In this document: positions 8,780 to 17,934 of the stretch, one piece after another | Layout: the number at the start of each line of letters is the position of its first letter | Position numbering within the stretch: the first letter of the stretch is position 1 | Source of the DNA: Vasconcelosia minhoensis LEGE 07310 | GTDB taxonomy: Bacteria; Cyanobacteriota; Cyanobacteriia; Phormidesmidales; Phormidesmidaceae | DNA: 48,342 nt | Direction of reading: 5' to 3' | Assembly (NCBI RefSeq): GCF_015207255.1 | Contig: NZ_JADEXG010000042.1 | Location: 1-48,342, forward strand | The notes under the pieces: model-generated | Seen by the model: the letters and a program-made list of their open reading frames with translations, nothing else | Databases searched by the model: none | Told to the model about the DNA's origin: nothing | Made by a program: the position numbers and the translations under genes

Positions 8780-11062
8780 TTAAACTGCCTGATAGGTAAA
8801 GCTGAGCGTGGCCCAGGTGCGGACGTCCAGAGCGTACGCATCGGTTACCGACGCAGCATCCCCAGCAGCCTGGTGAATATCGGCCAGGATCGCCTGCACC
8901 ACGTCTAGGGGATTGCTGAGCGGGCTGATCCGCTGGCTGCTGCTGCTAGCGGCTGTCTTTAACAGCGCCTTGAGACTCTGCTGCAGTGGTACCGTACTGC
9001 AAATAACATAGGTTTCCACCGGCCCCCGGGGAGCCTCTACGCCCCAGTCAATATTGAGCTGGGGGACCAGCATGGATTCACCAGGCGGGATGCCAGCATC
9101 GCTCAGGGCATCTGGCAGGCCCGTGTCAGGGTTCTCAATCGGGCGACTGCTGGGGGGCGGACAGAAGGCCGAGAGTCTTTCCTGGGGATCGAGCGTGATT
9201 AACGCATAGTAAAGCGGCACCTCTCCAAAGTTGAACAGCCGATAGCGAACCCGGCTGCCAACGGGGATATCAACGGTCGTTTCATCGCCCTTCATCAGGC
9301 TAGCCAACCGGCTCTTGGGCAGCGGCTGGGGCGATCTCGTGGTTTCGCGCCGCAGCAGCAGCTTCTCTTGGGGCGAAATCATTTCCAGATTGACTCGCAC
9401 GGCCAGCCGCGAGGAAGACTGATTCTGGGTGAGGCGCAGCATTTTGATCGCCAGCAGCGCTTGCAGCTTAGGCGTCAGCCGGTTGACGGCGGACTTGATC
9501 GCCTCATCCTGCGAGGCAAGCGTGCCCGGGATCAGCGATCGCGTCGGTGAAAATAGCCCATAGCCCTGCTTGCCTTCCGCAGCCGGGGGTGAGGACTGCT
9601 GAGCTGTGCGGGTACTCTTTCGAGAGCTGGCGGAGGATTGAGCAGAGGGTTTGGCCGGGGTGAGGCTAGCGGTCAGCGTCGATTCAGCCGGAGGAGCTAG
9701 CTTACCTAGTAGGCAGTCGGCAGGCAGCTCCGTCGCTGAGGTAGAGCTGACAAACGAAAGTGCAGCTAAGGCGCTGGTAGCATCGACGCGCTCAATCCGC
9801 TCGAGCTGGTTGTCTAGAGCCACAACCAAGTCAATATCTCGCGGCAGGACTCGGACCGCTTCATAGACCCGCTGACCAGGCGAGGGGGTGACTGAGGCCC
9901 CTTCGAGCAGCTGTGCCCGGCCAACCAAGCCACTGCGCGATCGCAGCTTCAGCCGCACCTCGACAGACGGTTCCCCCTCCGTCGCTGCGGTCACCAGCGA
10001 CATGACCGACTGGGGGCCATAGTATTTCAGGACAGGCGCAGGCAGACCGCCCAGCCACAGCTTGACCTCGCGACCGTCACCGTTGACCTGGGTGACAACG
10101 CCATCGGCTTGGGAGGCCGGGACAAACTCGGCCTGATAAATCGGCAGGTCAGGGCCGCGATCGCGGCTACCGCTAATGTCGGGCACCTGATCGCCGCCGC
10201 CCCAACGATTGAGGGTTTCGCTTGCCCGCTCTACGGTCCAGCGCACCGTTACCGGCGGTACGGCCGACCAGAGATACTGGCTGAGCACATAGGTAAAAGC
10301 ACCGGCGTCGAAACCATCCCACTGCCGCTCAATCACCGTCGCCTGAGGGACGGCTGCCCGTAGTAGAATGCCTGGGAAACGAGATGGTACATCCGGGACA
10401 GCGACGCCTGGGGGGAGCGATAGCGCTGGCGCTGGCTCCCCCGTAGGCATAGTTGGCCGCGCCCGCACTCGCAGACTCCCGACTAAAGAAACCTCAGCAT
10501 CGACGAAGCCAGCATCGAGTACAGTGGTCACCTGCTGGGTGTTGAGCAGCTTTAACAGCTGCTTCAGCGTTGCTTCAGAAATATCGTTTAGATGAGGCTG
10601 AGCTTCAGTCGGTAGGCGGCCATCGACCGGCACCAGGCTGCGGCTAAGCTTTTGCTGATTGGCCAGTCGCACCTGGCTGCCGTAGCCGCTGAAGTGGAAT
10701 ATGACGACATCTCCAGGCTGCGCCTGCTGGCACAGATGTTCGACAAAAGCTTCACAGATCGCCTGCCGCGTTGCTTGAGCATCGGTGAGGGTAACGATAT
10801 CGGCTGGCTGAAAGCCAAACCGATGGATCAGCAGCTCTTGCTGTAGCCTAACGTCGGTGACGCAGCCTCTGAGCGGGGCGGCCCGGCCCATATCAATGAC
10901 CGTGTCGGGATACTGATTGATGCCCACCAGCAGCGCTAGCTTACGCCGCGTCGGCTGAGCCAGCGCCTGCTGGTATCGGTCGGGCCAGCCGCCCCACTGA
11001 CTCAGACCGAGGGCGGCAAGCACGGTACTGGACTTTAAAAAATCTCGTCGGGTTAAGGCCAC
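8780..11062 (-). CDS. caspase-fold (C14) protein, catalytically degenerate
   Basis: 760 aa. A twin-arginine-type N-terminus (T-R-R-D-F-L-K, then a hydrophobic stretch) predicts export. Residues about 40-300 form a metacaspase p20-like domain starting K-L-A-L-L-V-G-I-N-Q-Y. The histidine motif, normally H-F-S-G-H-G, reads H-F-S-G-Y-G (Tyr127), and the cysteine motif, normally D-x-C-H-S-G, reads D-A-G-F-V-D (Gly185), so both dyad residues are missing. The C-terminal half has a Ser/Thr-rich linker (about 470-510) and a beta-rich region resembling DUF4384. Likely a pseudoprotease acting as a binding or regulatory module. It lies 28 nt beyond the sat 3' end (sat is upstream, same strand). Confidence 0.88.
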   Translation of the reverse strand: MALTRRDFLKSSTVLAALGLSQWGGWPDRYQQALAQPTRRKLALLVGINQYPDTVIDMGRAAPLRGCVTDVRLQQELLIHRFGFQPADIVTLTDAQATRQAICEAFVEHLCQQAQPGDVVIFHFSGYGSQVRLANQQKLSRSLVPVDGRLPTEAQPHLNDISEATLKQLLKLLNTQQVTTVLDAGFVDAEVSLVGSLRVRARPTMPTGEPAPALSLPPGVAVPDVPSRFPGILLRAAVPQATVIERQWDGFDAGAFTYVLSQYLWSAVPPVTVRWTVERASETLNRWGGGDQVPDISGSRDRGPDLPIYQAEFVPASQADGVVTQVNGDGREVKLWLGGLPAPVLKYYGPQSVMSLVTAATEGEPSVEVRLKLRSRSGLVGRAQLLEGASVTPSPGQRVYEAVRVLPRDIDLVVALDNQLERIERVDATSALAALSFVSSTSATELPADCLLGKLAPPAESTLTASLTPAKPSAQSSASSRKSTRTAQQSSPPAAEGKQGYGLFSPTRSLIPGTLASQDEAIKSAVNRLTPKLQALLAIKMLRLTQNQSSSRLAVRVNLEMISPQEKLLLRRETTRSPQPLPKSRLASLMKGDETTVDIPVGSRVRYRLFNFGEVPLYYALITLDPQERLSAFCPPPSSRPIENPDTGLPDALSDAGIPPGESMLVPQLNIDWGVEAPRGPVETYVICSTVPLQQSLKALLKTAASSSSQRISPLSNPLDVVQAILADIHQAAGDAASVTDAYALDVRTWATLSFTYQAV

Positions 11063-11090
11063 TGGATCTCGGGTTGCTGTCGGTTGGATG

Positions 11091-12290
11091 CTATTGAGCC
11101 GCCTGCATGGCCCGGGCTAGCTCAGCCGCCACCTCAGGGCGGGAAAATTCCGGTGGCGGCAGCTCACCCCGCCGCAGCATAGCTCGGACCTTAGTGCCAG
11201 AAAGATGCAGCCGCTCTTCAGGGCTGCTGGGGCTGGTTTTGGTCGTCGCCATCGTACCGGTGCGCGTGCAGTAAAAGGCATGCTCAAACTTCATCGGCGC
11301 GATCCCTAGCTCGCCCGGCTCAAACTCGTCAAAGATGTGCTGGGCGTCGTAGGTACCGTAGTAGTCCCCTACTCCAGCGTGGTCACGGCCGACAATGAAA
11401 TGGGTGCAGCCGTAGTTCTTGCGGATCAGGGCGTGGAAGATAGCCTCGCGGGGACCCGCGTAGCGCATAGCCGAAGGATTGATCGCCAGGATCACGCGAT
11501 CGCGCGGAAAGTAATGTTCCATCATGATCTCATAGCAGCGCATCCGGACGTCGGCGGGAATGTCATCACTTTTAGTCGCGCCCACGAGCGGATGCAGAAA
11601 TAGACCATCGACGGTTTCTAGCGCACATTTCTGGATATATTCGTGAGCCCGGTGGATCGGATTGCGGGTTTGGAATCCCACAACTGTCTTCCACCCGCGC
11701 TCGCGAAACATCGCCCGCGAATCCTTCGGATCGACCTGATAGCTGGGAAACAGCGGATGGGGGTCGCGCTCTAGCAGCCATATCGGTCCCGCCAGATTAA
11801 TCTCACCTTGCTCATAGACCACCCTGACGCCGGGGTGCTTGTCTTCGCTAGTGCGATAGACGTTAACGGCCTCTTTGACCTTGTCATAGGTATATTTCTC
11901 AGTTAGCTCTAGCACCCCGATGAAGCGACCGGAATCGTCGTCTAGCCGCACCAGCGAACCCAGCTCTAGCGGCTCGGCGATCGCGGCCGTCACCGACAGC
12001 GTCACCGGCACGGCCCAGGGCAGACCGCTCGCCAGGCGCATATCAGTCACTACCGGCTCGTAGTCGGCCTGCGACATAAAGCCTGAAATTGGGCTGAAGC
12101 CGCCGATGGCAATCATCACCAGGTCTGAAGCCGCGCGCGCGTCAAGGCTGACCCGGGGTAGGTGGTCGGCCTTATCGAGAAAATCCTGCTTCTGTTCAGG
12201 ACTGGCAATGCGATTGATTAACGTCCCGCCGTGGGCCTGAATACTATCCTGAGCTGCGTTCAAAATACCGTCCTCACTGATGTCTAACAC
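11091..12290 (-). CDS. sat: sulfate adenylyltransferase (ATP sulfurylase)
   Basis: 399 aa, GTG start with AGGA about 6 nt upstream on the minus strand. It makes adenosine 5'-phosphosulfate from ATP and sulfate, the first step of sulfate assimilation. The active-site H-x-x-H is in [10 protein letters not shown] (207-216), and G-R-D-H-A-G is at 301-306. The length is that of the monofunctional bacterial/cyanobacterial type, with no APS kinase domain. A sulfotransferase 16 kb away would use PAPS made downstream of this enzyme, but the genes are not linked. mnmA lies upstream on the same strand. Confidence 0.97.
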   Translation of the reverse strand: MLDISEDGILNAAQDSIQAHGGTLINRIASPEQKQDFLDKADHLPRVSLDARAASDLVMIAIGGFSPISGFMSQADYEPVVTDMRLASGLPWAVPVTLSVTAAIAEPLELGSLVRLDDDSGRFIGVLELTEKYTYDKVKEAVNVYRTSEDKHPGVRVVYEQGEINLAGPIWLLERDPHPLFPSYQVDPKDSRAMFRERGWKTVVGFQTRNPIHRAHEYIQKCALETVDGLFLHPLVGATKSDDIPADVRMRCYEIMMEHYFPRDRVILAINPSAMRYAGPREAIFHALIRKNYGCTHFIVGRDHAGVGDYYGTYDAQHIFDEFEPGELGIAPMKFEHAFYCTRTGTMATTKTSPSSPEERLHLSGTKVRAMLRRGELPPPEFSRPEVAAELARAMQAAQ

Positions 12291-12329
12291 TGCATCCTAT
12301 CGGCAAAAGCCTAGATGACGTCGTCTAAT

Positions 12330-13481
12330 TTAAGGTTCTGGGGCTTTAGGATTCTGGGGCACCGTTTGGGGCGCTGGGACCAAACTCGCCTCAGCTAGCC
12401 CAGCCGCTGCCGTCTGAAAAGGCTCAATCAGTCCGCCCCCTAGCAGCCGATCGGTCTCGTCGTACCAAACCGCAGCCTGTCCGGGCGTCAACCCAAACTG
12501 GGGCTCGTCGAAGATCAGCCTAGCGCTAGGCGCTAGCGCATCGGCGACAGACAGGGGAATGACGGTAGCCGCGATCGCGGCAGAGCGATAGCGAATCTGT
12601 ACCTGCACTCGAACTGGGCTTTGAGGCGGCGCGATGGATACCCAATTCACCCGCTGGACTCCGCATTCCGACTGCTGCCCGCTGGTCCGCTCGCCAACCA
12701 CGACCCGATTTCGAGCCGCGTCTAGGGCTACTACATAGAGCGGCTGCGGGGCGGCGATTCCCAACCCTTTGCGCTGCCCGATAGTGTAGTGGTGAATCCC
12801 CCTATGCTGTCCCAAAACGACCCCAGACGTATCTACAATATCACCCGGCTTAGGCGCGAGATAGCGGTCTAAAAATTTCTGCATTGAACCGTGCTGCTCT
12901 ACCAGGCAAAGATCCTGACTCTCAGGTTTCTCAGCCGTATGCAGCCCGAGCTCAGCCGCCACCCGGCGGGTTTCGGCTTTGGTTTGCTCCCCCAGCGGAA
13001 AGCGGCTGGCGGCTAGCTGCTCCTGCGTCAGGTCGTAGAGAAAATAGGACTGATCTTTCTGCCGGTCTACGGCGCGCCGTAGCTCGTAGCGACCCGTATC
13101 AGCGCGGGTGATGCGAGCATAGTGACCAGTGGCAATCTGATCGGTGTCGAGGTGAGTCCGGGCATAGTCGAGCATCGGACCGAACTTAACCGTCCGATTA
13201 CACTGGGAGCAGGGCAGCGGCGTCACCCCCTGGCTATAGCCAGCGACTAGATAGTCCACGATGTTTTGCTCAAACAGCTCGCGGCTATCGACAACTTCGT
13301 AGCGCAGCCCCAGATCGGCGCAGAGCTGGGCCGCATCAACCATCCCTTCAGAGCAGCACTGTCCCTTGCCCTTCATCAGCCAGAGCGTCAGGCCAATCAC
13401 GTCATGGCCCTGGTTGTGCAGCACCGCTGCTGCGACAGAACTGTCTACGCCGCCTGACAGGCCGACGACTATCTTACTCAT
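12330..13481 (-). CDS. mnmA: tRNA-specific 2-thiouridylase MnmA
   Basis: 383 aa from ATG 13481, chosen because the product then begins [15 protein letters not shown]. An in-frame upstream extension to 13523 adds residues foreign to the family. MnmA thiolates U34 of Lys, Glu and Gln tRNAs. Seen: the PP-loop S-G-G-V-D-S-S (9-15), the first catalytic cysteine Cys94 in C-S-Q-C-N, the second Cys192 in Q-D-L-C-L-V, and G-Q-R-K-G-L-G in the central domain. The C-terminal 20 residues are a Pro/Ala-rich tail. Mutual context with sat is probably incidental. Confidence 0.96.
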   Translation of the reverse strand: MSKIVVGLSGGVDSSVAAAVLHNQGHDVIGLTLWLMKGKGQCCSEGMVDAAQLCADLGLRYEVVDSRELFEQNIVDYLVAGYSQGVTPLPCSQCNRTVKFGPMLDYARTHLDTDQIATGHYARITRADTGRYELRRAVDRQKDQSYFLYDLTQEQLAASRFPLGEQTKAETRRVAAELGLHTAEKPESQDLCLVEQHGSMQKFLDRYLAPKPGDIVDTSGVVLGQHRGIHHYTIGQRKGLGIAAPQPLYVVALDAARNRVVVGERTSGQQSECGVQRVNWVSIAPPQSPVRVQVQIRYRSAAIAATVIPLSVADALAPSARLIFDEPQFGLTPGQAAVWYDETDRLLGGGLIEPFQTAAAGLAEASLVPAPQTVPQNPKAPEP

Positions 13482-13650
13482 GAGTCTCAATAGGTTCGCT
13501 GCATCGCACCGCAGTGCATTCACTCTAGGCTAGCACCCGCGACCGATTCTTTAGGTCGGTTAGGCACTGTTTTAAGACGTTACTGCCTAATCTTTGCAGC
13601 AAAATCTCTGGTTTTGCGCTAAGAAAGGATTAAACCGCAGGGCTTCAGGG

Positions 13651-16056
13651 CTAAATGTAGGCAACAGTGACCCCAGATCCGCCGTCGCTGGCCGCCGCGG
13701 CCTCGAACCGCTGCACCAGGGGATGGCGTTCCAGAAAATCCTGCACGCCGCGCCGTAGCTTACCGGTGCCGTGGCCGTGGATAATCCAGATCGGGCCGCT
13801 GGCCCGGCCGATAAAATCTTCCAGCGCACCTTCGGCTTCGACCACCCGCTGACCGCGCAGGTCCAAGGTATTTTGAGCGGTGCGGATAGCTGGAGCAGCT
13901 GGGACGGAGACGGGCGGTGGGGCAGGCTCAGGTTTGGGTGGCGGCTCAGCCTTTTGACCGCTGAGCGATTCGACATCGGCCAAGTCTACGGTCATTTTCA
14001 TCAGGCCAAAGCGTACGCTCAGCCGACCATCCTCGTCAGGCGGGCTCAGGACTTCTGCAATCTGGCTGCCCAAGCTCAGCAATCGTACCCGTTCACCGGG
14101 TTCAGGTCGGTAGCTGCGGCGACCGGTTTTAGCTGGATGGGTGCCGGTGGGTAGGTGTTTCTGGGCCAGCTGATTGACTGATTCAGTGGCATTCTGGGCG
14201 GCCTGGGCCGTAGTCTTGCCCTGTTGAAGCTGGCGGATCACCTGGGCAATTTCAGCCTTGGCTTCGGCGATCGCGGCCTGCACCGTCTGCTGCTGCTGTT
14301 GCTTCAGGCTCTGCTCGCGATCTCGCAGCAGCTGAGCCCGCTGCTCCACTTCGGTATAGAATTCTTCGGCCTGGGCCACCAGCTGCTCCGCTTCTTCAGC
14401 CCGGGCTTCCTGCCGCCGCCGCTGGGCTTCTAACCCGGCAATCACCTGATTGACGTCTTCGGTCCTACCAGCCCCCAGCTGCGCTTTGGCCTGGTCCAGG
14501 ATCTGTGGATTTAGCCCCAGCCGCCGGGCAATCGCCAGCGCGTTAGAGCGACCCGGAATGCCCCAGAGCAGGCGATAGGTGGGCGATAGGCTGACATCAT
14601 CAAATTCTACCGACGCATTCTCGAATCGATCATCCTGGTATTTGAGCGCCTTCAGCTCGCCAAAGTGGGTAGTCGCAACGGTGAGGCGGCTGTGGTCGGC
14701 TAGGTGCTGAAGCAGCGCGATCGCCAGCGCACTGCCCTCGGAGGGATCGGTCCCCGCGCCGACTTCATCTAGCAGCACCAGGGTATTGGCCGGCCCCTTT
14801 GTTGGCTCTATGGCCAGGCCTTCAAGCTGCTCAATTGCGTCCAGGATGCGCTCAATCCGCCGGATATGGCCCGAGAAGGTAGACAGGCTTTGCTCAATCG
14901 ACTGCTCATCCCCAATGTCGGCCAGCACCTGCGCGAACCAGGGTAGCTCCACCGGCTCGCGAGCTGGAATGAATAGGCCGACCTTGGCCATCAGTACGGC
15001 CAGCCCCAGGGTCTTTAGGGTGACGGTTTTACCGCCGGTGTTGGGACCTGTAATTGCGACTACGCGCAGGTCGGGGCGAATCTTCAGGTCGATCGGCACA
15101 ACGGCCTCGCCCTGCTCGTGGCGCTGCTGCCAAACTAGCAGCGGGTGGCGCAGCTGGCGCAGGGTAGTAGACTCATCGGTGTGAATAAATCGCGGCGGGT
15201 TGGCCTCTAGCCAGGCTGAGTAGCGTGCCCGGGCGGTAGCCAGGTCCAGGGTGGTCACAATCACCAGCAGCTGCTCTAGGTCAGGCTGCACCTCGGCCAC
15301 CTGGGCGCTGAGCTGACGACGGATGGCCTCGGCTTCGACCTCTTCCTGCCGCTGCTGCTGGCGCAGCTGATTGCCCAGATCAACAACGCTGCGCGGTTCC
15401 ACGTAGAGGGTAGCGCCACTGGTCGAGGTATCGTGAACGATGCCGGGAATCGCATCTTTCTGCGGTGCTTTCACTGGGATCACGAAACGATCCCCCCGCT
15501 GAGTAATCAGCGATTCCTGCACCGCATTGGCCTGGCGCTGGAGAATCCGCTGGAGCCGTTCCTGAATCCGCTGGCGCAGGGTTCTCGTTTGCTGACGAAT
15601 GCTGGCGAGCTGAGGGCTGGCCCGGTCGGCGACCTGGCCGCGTTCGTCAATGCAGCGGTTGATTTCCTGCTCTAGCTCGGGATAGGTCCTCAGGTTGGCA
15701 ACCAGGGCTTGGAGGACAGGCAGATCTTCTTGTTCGTCGATGGACCGACGGAGCTGACGGGCCCCCGCTAGGGTGGTCGCGATCGCGGCTAACTCTGCAC
15801 CCGGCAGCACGCCGTAATGCCCGGCCTGCTCCAGGGCAGCGCCAATATCGCGGACGCCGCCAAACTTCAGCCCACCTGACTGCTCCAGCCGATAGGTCTC
15901 TTGGGTTTGAGCCAACAGCGCCTCGCTCTCCGCTTGGGTTTCCGGCAGTCGGATCTGCCGGGCGGCTGCCATCCCCAACTTAGTTGCCGCAAAGCTAGCC
16001 AGGTGCTGACACAGACGGGGCCATTCTAAAAGCTCAAGGGTTTCGGATTGAATCAA
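13651..16056 (-). CDS. mutS2: endonuclease MutS2 with Smr domain
   Basis: 801 aa; the start is TTG. Domains: core/lever region 1-320, ATPase with Walker A G-P-N-T-G-G-K-T at 337-344, Walker B L-V-L-L-D-E-V-G-A-G-T-D-P-S-E-G and an S-T-F-S-G-H-I switch, a long coiled-coil insert (Q/E-rich, about 530-620), a KOW-like segment (R-S-Y-R-P-E-P-G-E-R-V), then a Smr nuclease domain with L-D-L-R-G near 720 and I-I-H-G-H-G-T-G-K-L-R near 765. MutS2 suppresses recombination and splits collided ribosomes in studied bacteria. It diverges from the DUF790 gene. Confidence 0.96.
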   Translation of the reverse strand: MIQSETLELLEWPRLCQHLASFAATKLGMAAARQIRLPETQAESEALLAQTQETYRLEQSGGLKFGGVRDIGAALEQAGHYGVLPGAELAAIATTLAGARQLRRSIDEQEDLPVLQALVANLRTYPELEQEINRCIDERGQVADRASPQLASIRQQTRTLRQRIQERLQRILQRQANAVQESLITQRGDRFVIPVKAPQKDAIPGIVHDTSTSGATLYVEPRSVVDLGNQLRQQQRQEEVEAEAIRRQLSAQVAEVQPDLEQLLVIVTTLDLATARARYSAWLEANPPRFIHTDESTTLRQLRHPLLVWQQRHEQGEAVVPIDLKIRPDLRVVAITGPNTGGKTVTLKTLGLAVLMAKVGLFIPAREPVELPWFAQVLADIGDEQSIEQSLSTFSGHIRRIERILDAIEQLEGLAIEPTKGPANTLVLLDEVGAGTDPSEGSALAIALLQHLADHSRLTVATTHFGELKALKYQDDRFENASVEFDDVSLSPTYRLLWGIPGRSNALAIARRLGLNPQILDQAKAQLGAGRTEDVNQVIAGLEAQRRRQEARAEEAEQLVAQAEEFYTEVEQRAQLLRDREQSLKQQQQQTVQAAIAEAKAEIAQVIRQLQQGKTTAQAAQNATESVNQLAQKHLPTGTHPAKTGRRSYRPEPGERVRLLSLGSQIAEVLSPPDEDGRLSVRFGLMKMTVDLADVESLSGQKAEPPPKPEPAPPPVSVPAAPAIRTAQNTLDLRGQRVVEAEGALEDFIGRASGPIWIIHGHGTGKLRRGVQDFLERHPLVQRFEAAAASDGGSGVTVAYI

Positions 16057-16144
16057 AGTCGCGATCGCGGGGCTGTATCTCTTAATTATATTATTCTGCC
16101 AGTAGGGACGTGACCATCCCGCTGCTCCTTACGGTTAACCCCCT

Positions 16145-17368
16145 ACGCTCCCCTCCGACCTACTGATCCAACGCTACAGCGGCGACTCGCTGATCCCTAA
16201 ACGGCTGGTACTGAATGAGGCCAATCGGGCGATCGCGGCAGCGCTGATTTCCCTATTCCAAACTTCGGTTGGGGACACCCAGGGCAGTCTCGATCGGCAG
16301 CTTCAGGCGCTGGAGGGAGAAGGGACCGACTACCGGCTGAAACGAGGTCTGGCCCACCTGCTGCGGAACAGCTTTAGCACGTTTGAGGTAGTCAGCCCCC
16401 TAGAACCCCAGGCGCTGCGATCGCGCCTGTTTGACCTGGCCGCCCTAAGGGCTCCCAGCCCCAAAGCCGCAGCGGTTCACGTGACCCAGATAGCAGCCCA
16501 GCTCAGCCAGGAGCTGGAAACCGTCGTAGAGCCCAGCCATATTCGTCAAGGTCTCTATGCCGATCTAAAAGAAAACCGCCTGCTAACGGCGTTTGAGGCC
16601 CCAGAGCCCGACGCCCTGCTGCATCGCTATAACCTTTCCCAGGTGCAGGGGCTGTTTTACAAAGCCAGCCATGTCGTGCTGAACGTTCATCGCAACGACC
16701 CGGGCGAATACAAGCTGATGTTTCGCTACCTCAAGCTATTTCGCCTGATGACCTACATCGAAGGTGAGGCCGACCAGGGATTTACCGTGACGATCGACGG
16801 CCCAGCTAGCCTGTTTAAGCCCAGCACTCGGTATGGCATTGACATTGCCAAGCTGATCCCAGCAATTCTGCACGTCACCCGCTGGAATTTGACCGCCACC
16901 CTCCAATGGCGCGACAGCTATACCCAGCAGACCCGGCCCAAGACCTTTACCCTCACTGATTGCTGCGGTTTGGTCAGCCACTATCCGCCTGGCAAACCCT
17001 ACGACAGCATGATCGAAGCGGCCTTTGTGGAACGCTGGAGTAAGCTCAAGACCGACTGGCGGCTAGAGCGAGAAGTCGATCTAATTCCAATTCCGGGCAG
17101 TGTCATGATTCCCGACTTTCGCCTGGTGCATCCAGACGGGCGCACCTACCTGCTGGAGATTGTCGGCTATTGGCGGCCCGAATACCTGCGCAAGAAGTTT
17201 TCCCAGGTACGCCAGTCTAACTGCGACAACCTAATCCTGGCGATTTCAGAACGACTCAATCTAGAAAAAGCTGGGGTAAAGCTGGCCAACACACCGGCTC
17301 GGATCGTCTGGTTTAAGCATCAGCTCCAGCCCAAAGCCATCCTGAACCAGCTCGAAGCCACTGACTGA
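16145..17368 (+). CDS. DUF790 (Bax1-like) nuclease-family protein, non-AUG start
   Basis: The recognisable coding frame opens at ACG 16145 (T-L-P-S-D-L-L) just after an in-frame TAA at 16136-16138, giving 407 aa. Relatives start M-L-P-T-D-L-L, so the ACG stands where ATG belongs. The first ordinary start, GTG 16481, would remove 112 conserved residues including S-F-S-T-F-E-V-V-S-P-L-E-P-Q-A-L. Later features: L-S-Q-V-Q-G-L-F-Y-K-A-S-H, F-K-P-S-T-R-Y-G, and V-M-I-P-D-F-R-L then L-L-E-I-V-G-Y-W, a PD-(D/E)xK-like core. Archaeal Bax1 in this family partners XPB helicase in repair. No helicase is adjacent here. Translation from ACG, or functional loss of the full-length protein, are the alternatives. 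Confidence 0.85.
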   Translation, partial: TLPSDLLIQRYSGDSLIPKRLVLNEANRAIAAALISLFQTSVGDTQGSLDRQLQALEGEGTDYRLKRGLAHLLRNSFSTFEVVSPLEPQALRSRLFDLAALRAPSPKAAAVHVTQIAAQLSQELETVVEPSHIRQGLYADLKENRLLTAFEAPEPDALLHRYNLSQVQGLFYKASHVVLNVHRNDPGEYKLMFRYLKLFRLMTYIEGEADQGFTVTIDGPASLFKPSTRYGIDIAKLIPAILHVTRWNLTATLQWRDSYTQQTRPKTFTLTDCCGLVSHYPPGKPYDSMIEAAFVERWSKLKTDWRLEREVDLIPIPGSVMIPDFRLVHPDGRTYLLEIVGYWRPEYLRKKFSQVRQSNCDNLILAISERLNLEKAGVKLANTPARIVWFKHQLQPKAILNQLEATD

Positions 17369-17392
17369 AGCCGCTGACTGAGGCCGCTGTCT
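17354..17392. repeat. three imperfect 13-bp tandem repeats
   Basis: GAAGCCACTGACT, GAAGCCGCTGACT and GAGGCCGCTGTCT follow one another without gaps across the 3' end of the DUF790 gene. The first copy contains the stop codon TGA (17366-17368). The copies differ by one to three bases, which suggests local slippage duplication near the stop. Confidence 0.75.
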
Positions 17393-17556
17393 AAGAAAAC
17401 CTATTTCGAGCCATGAGCGCTAACCAATATTACTTATAATAGCTATGTCGATTTTTCCTGCCGTTTAGGCACAATATAAAAAGAGTCTTTTACGAACCCG
17501 GAGCGATCCTGACGCAGCGGCTTCTGGATCCTACTGCGAGTGCGATCAAATCCCTT

Positions 17557-17925
17557 ATGAGCACAGTCTTAGTTGTCGATGACAGCTCAACCTTTCGCGA
17601 AATGATCTCAGACTTGCTGAGTCAGGTTGGCATCGCTGTCCTAATTGCCAAAGATGGCGCTGAAGCCAAGGACAAAATTTCGGCCAGTCCGCCGGACCTG
17701 GTCGTGGTGGATATTGTCATGCCCAACATGAACGGCTATGAGCTCTGCCGCTGGGTCAAAGGCAACGCCCCCACCAAAGACGTGCCAGTGGTCATTTGCT
17801 CGTCTAAAAATGAGGAATTCGACCTCTATTGGGCGATGAAGCAGGGGGCCGATGCCTATGTGCCCAAGCCTTTCCAGCCGGAAGACATGATTCAGGCCGT
17901 GCAGAAGCTGCTGGCTGGCGGCTAG
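17557..17925 (+). CDS. CheY-like single-domain response regulator
   Basis: 122 aa, receiver domain only. The acidic pocket is Asp8-Asp9, the phosphoacceptor Asp52 (V-V-V-D-I-V-M-P-N-M-N-G), the switch Ser82/83 and the invariant Lys104 in V-P-K-P-F. L-Y-W-A-M-K-Q-G-A-D-A-Y is the motif shared by PilH/PilG-type regulators of type IV pilus chemotaxis clusters in cyanobacteria. No CheA, methyl-accepting protein or PatA-type gene is adjacent, so its pathway is unclear. It converges with the LpxB-related gene (9 nt gap). Confidence 0.92.
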   Translation: MSTVLVVDDSSTFREMISDLLSQVGIAVLIAKDGAEAKDKISASPPDLVVVDIVMPNMNGYELCRWVKGNAPTKDVPVVICSSKNEEFDLYWAMKQGADAYVPKPFQPEDMIQAVQKLLAGG

Positions 17926-17934
17926 ATTGAGCGG

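Noticed and set aside
8780-11062. Active caspase-like protease
   Set aside because: Both the His and Cys motif positions are substituted (Tyr127, Gly185).
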